This document shows, in pieces, positions 16,053 to 24,570 of a DNA stretch of 32,594 nt; the first letter of the stretch is position 1; the number at the start of each line of letters is the position of its first letter. Origin of the DNA: an uncultured Clostridia bacterium. GTDB taxonomy: Bacteria > Bacillota > Clostridia > Saccharofermentanales > Saccharofermentanaceae. Both the position numbers and the translations under genes were made by a program. The notes beneath the pieces were generated by a model. The model had not been told where the DNA came from. It saw nothing but the letters and a program-made list of their open reading frames with translations, and did no database searches. Location: assembly GCA_947167045.1 (NCBI GenBank), contig CAMVGO010000026.1:1-32594 (forward strand), given 5' to 3'.

Positions 16053-17003
16053 TCACACCGCGGACGAAGTCTTTTTGCGGATAATATAAACGGCAATATA
16101 CACTATGAGTACGACTGTAAGGATCAAAACCGCGGCACCCGTTATCTCAAAACCGTCAAAGCAGTAATCCGCATATTTCTGCATTCCGGGATTATATATG
16201 GAATAAGGCTCGATGAACCTCTCATCTCCGTAAGAGCCCTCTTTGTCCCTGCAATATATTCGGAGTTTTTCCTCTTCGCCTTCAGTTCCGTCTATATAAG
16301 ATGACCCGTACTCAAAAAGGAGATTCACGTCCCTGCTGCCGATATCACCCGCGAAGAGCCATTCCACGGTACTGTAGCATTCGTAAAGTTTACCGTCTAT
16401 CAGCACATTATCCTCTTTCCTGCATCCGGTATAGACCTTACCGTAGCCCGCACTCTCCGCTTCGCTTTTCTGACGGGCATGCGTATCGGATACGCTTTTC
16501 GAGACACATACAAGACCCGCAACGCAAGCTCCGCACAATACAGTCATCACAAGGATGAGGACTGCCAATACTTTCCAGCCCTTCCGCGCCTTAAGCGGTC
16601 TTGACTCTATCTTCTCGTTATTGCTGCGCTTTACCATATCGTTTATCTCCTCGATGTCGTTCTCGGTCCTGACCGAGTCGAGGGCATAAACGACAACGCT
16701 TATCGCTCCGACATATATGAACGCCATCCAGAAGTTCGAAGGATAGAACCACCCTGCTATAAATCCGAAAGCGATGACTATCCCGGTGATCACAAAGTAT
16801 TTGATGATATATCCAGTAAGGATCGGTAATGCCGTTATCTCATCGAAAACATAGTTTACGACAGAGAGGATAAGCGCCAGTCCGAAAAGCAGGAATACGA
16901 GCTTAATCTCTTCCGTAAAACCGACGCCCGTGATTGAAAAAGCAAAGACCGTCAGTATCATGAGCGCTGCGAAGATACATGTATCTCTCAATATCTTTCT
17001 CAT
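16053..17003 (-). CDS. DUF3021-type membrane protein with an extra C-terminal extracytoplasmic domain
   Basis: A 316-residue membrane protein. Residues 1-~115 hold four hydrophobic helices in the DUF3021 pattern, a family that normally pairs with LytTR regulators. After a charged cytoplasmic linker (~116-148) a fifth helix (~150-172) leads to an exposed domain of ~105 residues (GYGKVYTGCRKEDNVLIDG, many Tyr and acidic residues) and a sixth helix (~285-308). DUF3021 proteins are usually about half this length, so the C-terminal half is an addition; its layout recalls DUF3592-like proteins, which I cannot confirm. Its start ATG overlaps the LytTR stop by four bases. LytTR partners of this kind often inhibit or sense for the regulator; that role is inference. 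Confidence 0.72.
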   Translation of the reverse strand: MRKILRDTCIFAALMILTVFAFSITGVGFTEEIKLVFLLFGLALILSVVNYVFDEITALPILTGYIIKYFVITGIVIAFGFIAGWFYPSNFWMAFIYVGAISVVVYALDSVRTENDIEEINDMVKRSNNEKIESRPLKARKGWKVLAVLILVMTVLCGACVAGLVCVSKSVSDTHARQKSEAESAGYGKVYTGCRKEDNVLIDGKLYECYSTVEWLFAGDIGSRDVNLLFEYGSSYIDGTEGEEEKLRIYCRDKEGSYGDERFIEPYSIYNPGMQKYADYCFDGFEITGAAVLILTVVLIVYIAVYIIRKKTSSAV

Positions 17004-17443
17004 AACAGCTTTCTCCTGAAGATCTTCTTTATGTCCTTGAGGTATTTTCTGGACACGATGAGTTTCTCACCGTTATCGAGCACAGCCTCCAGATGGCTGT
17101 TCTTTATCTGCATGATCTCCTTTAAGTGCGAGACATTCATGAAACTTGTTCTTGATATCCTGACCAGATCGGTATCCGCGATCGCGGAATCAATGTCCGA
17201 CATGCTTCCGTCGTATCTGTAAACATCTTTACGGGAATAGATGAATGTCTTTCTCTCGACATTCTCTATGTAGTATATCTCCGAGATATCAATGCTCACG
17301 GTCTTCCCGTCAGCCTTGCCGGTAAAGCCTATGCCGATGTTCTTTATCCTGGAGATAAGCCTTTCAACAGACCTGTCGTACTCAGGATATTCAACGATAA
17401 CCGTAAGCGGCTGATCCTTAACCTGTCTATGCTCTACCCTCAT
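17000..17443 (-). CDS. LytTR-family DNA-binding regulator
   Basis: A 147-residue regulator with no receiver domain. Residues ~45-147 form the LytTR DNA-binding domain: IYYIENVERKTFIYSRKDVYRYDG, then RISRTSFMNVSHLKEI and GEKLIVSRKYLKDIK, the hallmarks of the beta-strand DNA-binding fold. Short stand-alone LytTR proteins typically pair with a membrane partner that controls them; here that is the DUF3021 protein just downstream (four-base overlap). The ATG has AAGGA upstream, inside the end of the serine hydrolase gene (17-base overlap), so the three genes form one operon. A candidate direct-repeat target lies at 18821-18848. Confidence 0.9.
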   Translation of the reverse strand: MRVEHRQVKDQPLTVIVEYPEYDRSVERLISRIKNIGIGFTGKADGKTVSIDISEIYYIENVERKTFIYSRKDVYRYDGSMSDIDSAIADTDLVRISRTSFMNVSHLKEIMQIKNSHLEAVLDNGEKLIVSRKYLKDIKKIFRRKLL

Positions 17444-18746
17444 TAATCCTTACCAAAACAATCTTCATTCCAATGCACAGCACATCGGCAATAAGGAGAC
17501 AGATCCCCGCAAGGAAACTCCATGGAGCCCATGTAAGCGCTATAGCCTTTATCCCTGCTCCGAAGATCACGGGGAAAAGTATAAATATCAGTGCCGTTAT
17601 CAGCACAAGTACAGATCCTGTCACGATGAGGAGAACCTTCTTCCTCGTCATGAAGGCAAAGATAAGTCCTGCGGCTCCCAATACCGATACCACAGTAAAT
17701 ATAATATCAAATACTGTCCAGACATCACAAATCGAACCGCTCTTTCCCTGACCCGAGGCCATTGAAAAGATGCTGTCGCAGAGGCTGTCCGTGGTTGCCG
17801 CCACATTGAGATTGGTAAGCACGCACACACCGGTCTGACTGCTTCTTGAGAATACGATCCTTGATGAATAATTCGGCGTGCCTCCGGAGTGGCCGGTAAC
17901 GCCGCCTTCAAACATTTCCCAGCCGGCATAGTAATCCCCTTCGTTCTCCAGCCTGGAAAACACCTGCTCCATATCAGGATCGGTGCCGCCGATCCACGCC
18001 TCCATCCATCTGCCGATATCGGATGTATCCGAATAGAAATAACCTGCTGGTATGCTTCCCTCCCTTACAGGTATCTCATAATCGAAGACGGTCCTGAAGC
18101 CGAGTCTCGTGCCGGTAACTATACTTTCCCTGCTTTCAGGAATTCCTGCATAAGTCGAATCCAGTCCAAACGGCTCCAACACCAGTTCTGTCATCGCGTC
18201 ACGGTATGAAGTACCGGTAACGTTCTCTATTATCAGTCCGAGCAGATCGTAGTTAACATTTGAATACGCGTATTCCGTACCGGGCATGCTCGCAAGTTCC
18301 CTTCCCGAGATGCTTTCCGCCCATTCTGCAAGAGTCATGTTCTCATCCGCCGAAGGATAGTCAGTCTCGCTGTTCGTATAACCGCTGCGCTGTGTCATGA
18401 GATCATCTACAGTTATGTCCGCTTCTGAAGACATGTAATATGCCTTAAAACCCGGTATCAGGTCAGATATCTTATCCTGCCCGCTTATGAGGCCTTCATC
18501 TATCAGTTTCTGCACAGCAAGGCCGGTGAAAGCCTTCGTCATGGAACCGATCTGGTACAAAGCCTCACTATCGCCATAGTAAGTCGTCTCACCGTGATCG
18601 AAAACAACAACGCTCACATCTCTGCATTTTGTTTCCGCCTTGAAATCAGATATGAGACCGTCGATGCCGCTTCGGGTTCCAGCCGCGGAAGTAAGATCAA
18701 CGAAAAGCATCACGGCTGCAAGAATAATATTTCTGATCATCGTCAC
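17427..18746 (-). CDS. Beta-lactamase-fold serine hydrolase with C-terminal membrane helices
   Basis: A ~439-residue exported class-C-like serine hydrolase. The N-terminal hydrophobic stretch is a signal sequence. The catalytic domain (~25-330) has SxxK as SMTK, YxN as YSNVNYDLLG and the third motif as GHSGG. Three to four helices follow (~345-430), so the enzyme is membrane-tethered with its domain outside. Such proteins are usually D-Ala-D-Ala carboxypeptidase, esterase or peptidase-like; true beta-lactamase activity cannot be claimed. Start choice: GTG 18746 has AAAGGA six bases upstream; ATG 18752 abuts the site and ATG 18740 is 12 bases away. First gene of the LytTR operon, suggesting regulated cell-envelope modification. 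Confidence 0.87.
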   Translation of the reverse strand: MTMIRNIILAAVMLFVDLTSAAGTRSGIDGLISDFKAETKCRDVSVVVFDHGETTYYGDSEALYQIGSMTKAFTGLAVQKLIDEGLISGQDKISDLIPGFKAYYMSSEADITVDDLMTQRSGYTNSETDYPSADENMTLAEWAESISGRELASMPGTEYAYSNVNYDLLGLIIENVTGTSYRDAMTELVLEPFGLDSTYAGIPESRESIVTGTRLGFRTVFDYEIPVREGSIPAGYFYSDTSDIGRWMEAWIGGTDPDMEQVFSRLENEGDYYAGWEMFEGGVTGHSGGTPNYSSRIVFSRSSQTGVCVLTNLNVAATTDSLCDSIFSMASGQGKSGSICDVWTVFDIIFTVVSVLGAAGLIFAFMTRKKVLLIVTGSVLVLITALIFILFPVIFGAGIKAIALTWAPWSFLAGICLLIADVLCIGMKIVLVRINEGRA

Positions 18747-18764
18747 ATGCATTCCTTTCGGTTT

Positions 18765-18788
18765 ACTTAAGCGCATCGTAACTTAAGC
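18765..18788. repeat. Direct repeat ACTTAAGC around the -10 of the LytTR operon
   Basis: ACTTAAGC occurs at 18765-18772 and 18781-18788, 16 bases apart start to start, one on each side of the predicted -10 box (18775-18780). Each copy contains the palindrome CTTAAG. A repressor site is possible. Confidence 0.45.
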
Positions 18789-18803
18789 AAATGCAGCAGA
18801 CAA
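18775..18803 (-). promoter_or_regulatory. Predicted promoter of the serine hydrolase-LytTR-DUF3021 operon
   Basis: Minus-strand -35 TTGTCT (18798-18803), 17-base spacer, -10 TACGAT (18775-18780). Both boxes are imperfect, as expected of an activator-dependent promoter. A 21-base-period direct repeat lies just upstream of the -35. Confidence 0.45.
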
Positions 18804-18820
18804 TAAGAGCCTTCACTTGT

Positions 18821-18848
18821 TGCAAATGAGGTTTCGCGAAATGCAAAT
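18821..18848. promoter_or_regulatory. Candidate LytTR binding site: direct repeat with 21-base period
   Basis: TGCAAAT occurs at 18821-18827 and 18842-18848, exactly 21 bases apart. The 10-base palindrome TTTCGCGAAA (18832-18841) lies between. LytTR proteins bind paired short direct repeats about two helical turns apart, just upstream of -35. The geometry fits; the half-site sequence is not the published consensus. Confidence 0.4.
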
Positions 18849-18858
18849 CCGGGCGGTG

Positions 18859-20502
18859 TCACGCCTTTCTGACTGCACTCTTTTTGAAGATCTTGGCCTT
18901 AAACTTATTGATCCATTCGGTAGCTTCTTCCATGCGCAGTATAACAGCCATGGCGAAGTAAACGACTATCGCAACAACTCCCTTGACGGCATCGATCATG
19001 AGCTGCATGATCTTTCCGCCGTTTGCGGGAAGCCAGATATTTACAATAAATACGACAGCACTCATGACAGCAGCGCAGAGTGCAGCCTTCAGAAGAAATC
19101 TTACTATCCCGTGCGGAGCAAGTTCCTTACGTCTGCAATAAGTGATGCCGAGCATTATCATCTGGCAGACATTGGAAAAAGAATATGCCAGGGACAGCGA
19201 GATCGGACCGGCACCCATAGATACCAGCGCATGGCAAGACAGAGGCGTCATAACCAGCGAGATAAGACCGGATATCAAAGGTATCCTCGTCTGACCGATC
19301 GCATAGAAAGCCTGATTGAAAACATGCACCACGGTAGCAGTCACGATCGCAAAACAGAAACCCAGGAGGAACGTCGAAGCTGACTGTGCATTGAGTTCAG
19401 TGTAATTGGATGACGGCCACTGATATATGGCTTTGACAACATCGACACTCAGCACGGCGATGATGGCTGCCGAGGGAATGGTCATGAACAGTGCGCTCTT
19501 CATCGAACGCGATACGAGATCAGATGCCTTTGAATAAAGCTTCGACTTGTAAGCACCCGCAAGTTCAGGTGTCATTACGGTAGTAATAGCCACTACGAAA
19601 ACGGTATAAGGTATCTGCCAGATAGTCGATGCGTTTCTGTAACCCCATACATGGACTTCTCCGAACTGAAGCGCAAAACGGTACAGAACAACAGTATTTA
19701 TCTGAATTATCGATGCCGAGATCAGGATCGGTATTGCGCGCCTGAACAGCATCAAGAATTCCCTGTCCATTGGTTTGAATATGAACTTGAACTGTCTCAT
19801 CTGCCTGAAACCGAACGAATACTGGCAAACGAAATAGATCGCGGTAGCAACAAGGATGCCGGCTGTCGTCAACACGAGATTCTTCTGCGAATTGCCGCCG
19901 AAGATAATTACGGCGACGATGACGAGGATGTTATAAAGAAGCGGTCCGAATGACGTGATGGTAAAACGCCGGTACGATATCAGGATACCGTTGCACAAGG
20001 CCGCCAGCATAATGAAAAAGATCTGCGGAAATAAGAACTTTGATGCCTGAGCGGCAAGCGTCAGGACCTCAGGTTTTATGTCATCTTTTCCTATCGCATA
20101 AAGGTTATAGATCGGCTCCGAGAATATGGTTCCGAGAGTACATACTACAAGCATTACGACACTTACCACGGAAACGAAGATGCTTATCGTACGGACGCCC
20201 TCTTTCTCCTTTCCAACCGCAAGCTGTGCACTCAGATAAGGCGCAACGGTGGAAAAGATCGCTCCGCCGATCAGGAGATTGAAGAACAGATCGGGTATTG
20301 TGAATGCGAGTGAATATGCGGCGCGGTAGACACCTGCATCGTCACAGAACTTCTTGGCGACTATGACGTCGCGGATAAGACCTGAAAGTTTTACGATGAC
20401 ACTGCCAAGACCGACTACAAAAGCGGCTAATCCGAAACTCATCCCCCTCTTCTTTTTGGGTGATGCAACTGATTTATTTTCTGCTCCCTTATTCTCAGCC
20501 AC
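18859..20502 (-). CDS. murJ: Lipid II flippase MurJ (MviN family)
   Basis: A 547-residue polytopic membrane protein of the MOP exporter superfamily that moves lipid II across the membrane for peptidoglycan synthesis. After a charged N-terminus, the first helices contain KLSGLIRDVIVAKKFCDDAGVYRAAYSLAFTIPDLFFNLLIGGAI, split here only by position, which is the strongly conserved MurJ start. Around fourteen hydrophobic segments follow, ending in a basic cytoplasmic tail. Translation starts at GTG 20502, directly after the cinA stop (TAAGTG), with a GGAAGG-like site about 11 bases upstream, so it is probably coupled to cinA. Last gene of the proC-ftsK operon. No obvious terminator follows. Confidence 0.9.
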   Translation of the reverse strand: MAENKGAENKSVASPKKKRGMSFGLAAFVVGLGSVIVKLSGLIRDVIVAKKFCDDAGVYRAAYSLAFTIPDLFFNLLIGGAIFSTVAPYLSAQLAVGKEKEGVRTISIFVSVVSVVMLVVCTLGTIFSEPIYNLYAIGKDDIKPEVLTLAAQASKFLFPQIFFIMLAALCNGILISYRRFTITSFGPLLYNILVIVAVIIFGGNSQKNLVLTTAGILVATAIYFVCQYSFGFRQMRQFKFIFKPMDREFLMLFRRAIPILISASIIQINTVVLYRFALQFGEVHVWGYRNASTIWQIPYTVFVVAITTVMTPELAGAYKSKLYSKASDLVSRSMKSALFMTIPSAAIIAVLSVDVVKAIYQWPSSNYTELNAQSASTFLLGFCFAIVTATVVHVFNQAFYAIGQTRIPLISGLISLVMTPLSCHALVSMGAGPISLSLAYSFSNVCQMIMLGITYCRRKELAPHGIVRFLLKAALCAAVMSAVVFIVNIWLPANGGKIMQLMIDAVKGVVAIVVYFAMAVILRMEEATEWINKFKAKIFKKSAVRKA

Positions 20503-21021
20503 TTATTCTCTACCTTCCATGATAAGCGTAATAGCGGTATTCAAAGCCGCAAGGGCGGTCGTAGTACGGATGAGTTCCCTTCCGCCCCCGAGGTCCATCC
20601 TGTAGGAACCTGAAATGCAGCCATCTACATTCGGACCCGAATAACTGTATCCCACAAAGACCGTACCCACGGGCTTACCGGGAAGCGCTCCGGTTGGGCC
20701 TGCTATTCCGGTGACGGAAACCGCCAGATCAACTCCTAATATGTCCTTCGCGCCTTCGGCCATGGCCACTGCGCATTCTTCCGACACCTCGGTATTGGCA
20801 TCTATTATCCCGGCGGGTACGCCGAGGACACGTTCCTTGATTTCATTCGTATATGAGACTACCGAACCTTTAAAGACAGCGGATGCTCCGGGAACATTGA
20901 CTACTGAAGAAGAGATCATGCCGCCGGTAAGACTTTCTGCAAACCCGAAAGTGATCTTCTTATCCGAAGCAAACTCTACAAGCTCTTCAGCTTTGAGACT
21001 AAGTCCTTCGCTCTCAGTCAT
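20503..21021 (-). CDS. CinA C-terminal-domain protein (nicotinamide-nucleotide amidohydrolase, PncC-like)
   Basis: A 172-residue stand-alone CinA C-terminal domain. Family members deamidate nicotinamide mononucleotide. Conserved segments are GFAESLTGGMISS, VSYTNEIKERVLGVP, AMAEGAKDILGVDLAVSVTG and GIAGPTG followed by PVGTVFVGY. The N-terminal molybdopterin-binding-like domain of full-length CinA is absent, which is common. The start is ATG 21021 with GGAAGG upstream; it overlaps the ftsK stop by eight bases. A longer in-frame reading to 21126 lies inside ftsK and is not supported. It continues the ftsK operon and abuts murJ. Confidence 0.92.
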   Translation of the reverse strand: MTESEGLSLKAEELVEFASDKKITFGFAESLTGGMISSSVVNVPGASAVFKGSVVSYTNEIKERVLGVPAGIIDANTEVSEECAVAMAEGAKDILGVDLAVSVTGIAGPTGALPGKPVGTVFVGYSYSGPNVDGCISGSYRMDLGGGRELIRTTTALAALNTAITLIMEGRE

Positions 21022-24013
21022 TGCCCTTCCTCGCTTTCCTCTCGAGCCATTCGGTCTCGGTGATAAGGATCTTTCTGGGCTTGCTTCCCTCAAAAGGTCC
21101 GATGACCTTCGCCTTCTCAAGTTCATCTATGAGTCTTGCGGCTCTAGGATAACCGATGCCGAGTCTTCTCTGGAGTACGGATACGCTCGCGCTTCCGTTC
21201 TCGATTACCGTCTGTACAGCCTGATCGAAAAGATCGTCGCCGTCAGAAGATCCGCCTGAAGAGCCGCCCGAAGAAGAACCGGAACCCTGGTCTTCGCCAG
21301 AAGTTACTCTGTCGATATCCTTAATGATCGATTCGTCATACATTGACCCGTAAGTTTTCTTGAGGAAGTTGACAACGGATTCGACCTCAGCGTCAGACAG
21401 GAATGCACCCTGGCCTCTTACAGGCTGGGGAGCGCTCATCGGAGCATAGAGCATGTCGCCCTTACCGAGGAGTTTCTCGGCTCCGTACTGATCGAGTATT
21501 GTTCTGGAATCCACGCCTGACGTAACGGCGAATGCTATTCTGGAACCGATGTTGGCTTTGATGACACCTGTAATGACATCAACGGAAGGTCTCTGCGTTG
21601 CGATCAGCAGGTGGATTCCCGCTGCTCTTGCGAGCGCCGCAAGTCTGGAGATATATGTCTCGACTTCCTTGGCAGCGACCATCATGAGCTCCGCAAGCTC
21701 GTCGATAACTATAAGGATAAGCGGCAGATGCTCTGCTTCGGGAACGTCCTGATACTTTGCATTAAAGCCTTTTATGTCTCTTACCTGGCCTTCTTCAAAG
21801 AGCTTGTATCTTCTCTGCATTTCAGCAACTGCCCAATTAAGCGCGCCTGCAGCCTTCTTCGGATCGGTGATGACCGGCATGATAAGATGCGGTGCGCCGT
21901 TATAAACAGAAAGCTCAACGACCTTGGGGTCGACCAGGATCATGCGCACTTCTTCCGGCGAAGAATGAACAAGGATACTTGTAAGTATGGAGTTGATACA
22001 TACCGATTTACCCGAACCCGTGGAGCCGGCGATCATGAGGTGTGGCATCTTTGCAAGGTCGCAATAGATCGGTCTTCCCGGGATATCTCTTCCGAGAGCT
22101 ACGGTAAGCGGCGTTGATGCCTTGAATTCCTTTGTTTCGACCAGGCCTCTCAGGTGAACGGCAGTCGGTACATCATTAGGGATCTCAATACCGATCGCAC
22201 TCTTTCCGGGGATAGGCGCCTCGATCCTTATGGAGATCGCTGCCATTGCGAGCATGATGTCATCCTGCAGTCCCGTGACTCTCGATACCTTCGTACCTGT
22301 CTCGAGCGTCAGCTCAAATCTCGTGATCGACGGACCATGCGTTATATTTATGACATTTGCAGTAATGCCAAAGCTCTTAAGGGCTTCTTCGAGTTTTCTT
22401 GCCTTCTCTTTGAGTTTTCTGTCGAGATCTTTGTCGGCCTGCTGCTTCTCATCAGGTGCCAAAAGATTGACAGGTGCGGGTCTGTAATTTCTGAGTTTTC
22501 TCTTCTGCATCTGAAGCGCTGCTTCATGCCTCTTAGTCTCTTCAGCATACTCAATGTCAGGAACGTTCTTTACGGCATTATCCTTCCTGGCATCCTTAAA
22601 CACCCTGCCTTCGGTCCTGCTGAAACCCTCTCTGTCTTCATTGCCCGCATTAATGGTTATCTCTCCGGGGTCTTTTGCCGGAACGGGTGCGGCCGGAGGA
22701 ACCGGTACAGGAACAGACTGTCCCGGTGCTTCAGCCGGCTGGTTATTCACAAACTGGCTGATCCACGGCTCTCTTACCGAACGTTCGGGTTCTGAATAGT
22801 CATAGCCGGAACCTTCAGCTTCCTCCCTTATCTCATAAGGGTCTTCAGAACCGCTGTAGATATCTGTTTCCTCATCAGATGCTGATGTTTCCTGACCGCC
22901 CTTGTTTTCGGACGGAGTCAGATCATAGAAATCGTTGCTCTTGGGATCGAGGAAAGAAAGCGGCTTCTTGGCCTTTGCCTTCTTTGCCTTGCCGGGAACG
23001 CTCAGAGGGTCTGTAGTATATCCGAAATCAGCAGAAGGATCGCGGCCCTCCGATACATTGTATTCCTTCTCGTTATAAGCGATCTTTCCGGGCTCCTGGT
23101 CAACAGCATGCACCTGTCCTCCGGTAAGCTTATCGACATCTGTAAATCCCGAACTGCCGTCAATCGGAAGATTTGTCATGAAAGGTCCCTGTTTCTCGTG
23201 ATTTCCGCCGTTCTGAACAAAGCGCGAACCGCTGTTTGCGCGGTTATTATCCGAGATCATGCCGTTGTTGCCGTAAGTTACGACAGCAGTCCTTCCTGAA
23301 GCATTTCTTCTCTGAGGCTCAGGATCACCGTATCCGTTGCCTGAATAGATCCTGTAATTCTGATCTCCCTGCTTATGTCCTTTGTGTGAGACGACGGAAT
23401 CGTATACCTTGCCTGATGCGGTGCTGATGGCTTGGGCCGTCTTCTTTGCGGTTGCTTTTATGGATACCCTGAACACGAGCAGGATCTGAGTGAGCAGGAA
23501 GACAATTATTGTCATTACTCCGATCACTTTGCCTGTAACCTCATAAAGCGCTACAGCTATACCGCCGCCGATGATGCCACCGGTGAGCACGTAAGAAGAA
23601 CTTGCAGGGTTGCCGATAAGGTTTATGTCTGTTCCCGATTCCCACAAGAGCGAAAGAGCCTTAAGCGCCGATGTCTTGCCTTCGGCGTTCTGGCACAGTC
23701 CCTCGAAATAGATCATGTCCATCGAGATGAGCGCAAGGAGCGCCGATACGGAAACAAGAAGCAGTATTATGCTCCTGACTCTGATTCCGGATACACCCTG
23801 TCTTTTCTCGAAAAAAACATCAAGCGCAACATAGAGTATATAAACTGGGATCGCATAGGCAGCAACACCGATAAGTCCGAGGAAAAACGACTTAACGGCT
23901 GAACCGATTATACCCGTAAGGGATACCGGAAGATAAAAGATCAGGATTATAGCGATTGCTGCGAAGAACAGAACGATCCCGGCAGCTTCTTTGCGTGACG
24001 TGTCTCTGCTCAA
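21014..24013 (-). CDS. ftsK: DNA translocase FtsK/SpoIIIE
   Basis: A 999-residue septal DNA pump that clears chromosomes during division or sporulation. Residues ~1-190 contain four or five membrane helices. A ~320-residue acidic, Gly/Pro/Ser-rich linker follows (~200-520). The alpha/beta motor has Walker A GSTGSGKS, Walker B LILIVIDELAELM and the ATQRPSVDVITGVIKANIGSRIAF stretch in its C-terminal half. The last ~65 residues are the winged-helix gamma domain (SVLQRRLGIGYPRAARLIDE), preceded by a Gly/Ser-rich hinge. The start is TTG 24013: AGGAGG lies eight bases upstream and no ATG is nearby. It overlaps the NUDIX gene by four bases and cinA by eight. The linker is long compared with SpoIIIE of Bacillus subtilis. 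Confidence 0.96.
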   Translation of the reverse strand: MSRDTSRKEAAGIVLFFAAIAIILIFYLPVSLTGIIGSAVKSFFLGLIGVAAYAIPVYILYVALDVFFEKRQGVSGIRVRSIILLLVSVSALLALISMDMIYFEGLCQNAEGKTSALKALSLLWESGTDINLIGNPASSSYVLTGGIIGGGIAVALYEVTGKVIGVMTIIVFLLTQILLVFRVSIKATAKKTAQAISTASGKVYDSVVSHKGHKQGDQNYRIYSGNGYGDPEPQRRNASGRTAVVTYGNNGMISDNNRANSGSRFVQNGGNHEKQGPFMTNLPIDGSSGFTDVDKLTGGQVHAVDQEPGKIAYNEKEYNVSEGRDPSADFGYTTDPLSVPGKAKKAKAKKPLSFLDPKSNDFYDLTPSENKGGQETSASDEETDIYSGSEDPYEIREEAEGSGYDYSEPERSVREPWISQFVNNQPAEAPGQSVPVPVPPAAPVPAKDPGEITINAGNEDREGFSRTEGRVFKDARKDNAVKNVPDIEYAEETKRHEAALQMQKRKLRNYRPAPVNLLAPDEKQQADKDLDRKLKEKARKLEEALKSFGITANVINITHGPSITRFELTLETGTKVSRVTGLQDDIMLAMAAISIRIEAPIPGKSAIGIEIPNDVPTAVHLRGLVETKEFKASTPLTVALGRDIPGRPIYCDLAKMPHLMIAGSTGSGKSVCINSILTSILVHSSPEEVRMILVDPKVVELSVYNGAPHLIMPVITDPKKAAGALNWAVAEMQRRYKLFEEGQVRDIKGFNAKYQDVPEAEHLPLILIVIDELAELMMVAAKEVETYISRLAALARAAGIHLLIATQRPSVDVITGVIKANIGSRIAFAVTSGVDSRTILDQYGAEKLLGKGDMLYAPMSAPQPVRGQGAFLSDAEVESVVNFLKKTYGSMYDESIIKDIDRVTSGEDQGSGSSSGGSSGGSSDGDDLFDQAVQTVIENGSASVSVLQRRLGIGYPRAARLIDELEKAKVIGPFEGSKPRKILITETEWLERKARKGND

Positions 24014-24570
24014 ATTCCGAACCTCCTGGCAGCCTTATACAAAAGGACCAGCGTCTTGGCGTCCTTTATAGAGCCGTTTTCGGCCATCTCGAGAGCTTCT
24101 TTCAGCGGTAACTTCACTGTAGCTATATATTCGTTCTGGTCGGGATCTCCTCCCTGATAGACCAGACCTGTCCCGATAAAGAGACTGATGATCTCGGAGC
24201 AGTATCCGGGAGTGGCAGCCATGGCGCCGACGCTCTCGATATTTCCTGCGACAAATCCTGTTTCCTCAGTAATCTCTCTGGTAACGCAGGCAAGAGGCTC
24301 TTCACCTTTCTCGAGTTTGCCGGCAGGCGCTTCGAGCATTACCTTCTCAAAGGGGCTCCTGAACTGCTTTACAAGATAGCAGAAGCCTTCATCATCAACG
24401 GGAAGGATGCATGCTCCGCCCGGATGCTTTACGATCTCCCTCTTGGCAGCTCTGCCCTCGGGAGTAGTGATATCCTTTACCTCTACGTCAAAGATCCTGC
24501 CTTCGAAAACAGTTTTCGAAGAAACAGTCTTCTCAAACAACATATCGTCACTGCAATTGATCTTACCCAT
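24010..24570 (-). CDS. NUDIX hydrolase, ADP-ribose pyrophosphatase-like
   Basis: A 186-residue NUDIX protein of the ADP-ribose pyrophosphatase type. The NUDIX box is intact (GKLEKGEEPLACVTREITEE, then TGF), preceded by the usual APAG and followed ~16 residues later by GAMAATPGYCSEII, the conserved Pro-Gly segment of this subfamily. The N-terminal FEGRIFDVEVKDITTPEG is also typical. ATG 24570 is preferred; it overlaps the RNase H stop by one base (TGATG) and has AGGGG upstream, while an adjacent in-frame TTG at 24573 is possible. Predicted substrate ADP-ribose or a related nucleotide sugar; housecleaning role inferred. Confidence 0.9.
   Translation of the reverse strand: MGKINCSDDMLFEKTVSSKTVFEGRIFDVEVKDITTPEGRAAKREIVKHPGGACILPVDDEGFCYLVKQFRSPFEKVMLEAPAGKLEKGEEPLACVTREITEETGFVAGNIESVGAMAATPGYCSEIISLFIGTGLVYQGGDPDQNEYIATVKLPLKEALEMAENGSIKDAKTLVLLYKAARRFGI

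Noticed and set aside
17427..18746. Serine hydrolase as an antibiotic-resistance beta-lactamase
   Set aside because: The SxxK/YxN fold is shared by peptidases and esterases, and the C-terminal membrane helices are unlike classical beta-lactamases.
21022..21126. 35-residue upstream extension of the CinA-like protein
   Set aside because: It overlaps ftsK extensively, and ATG 21021 has its own GGAAGG site and family-like N-terminus.
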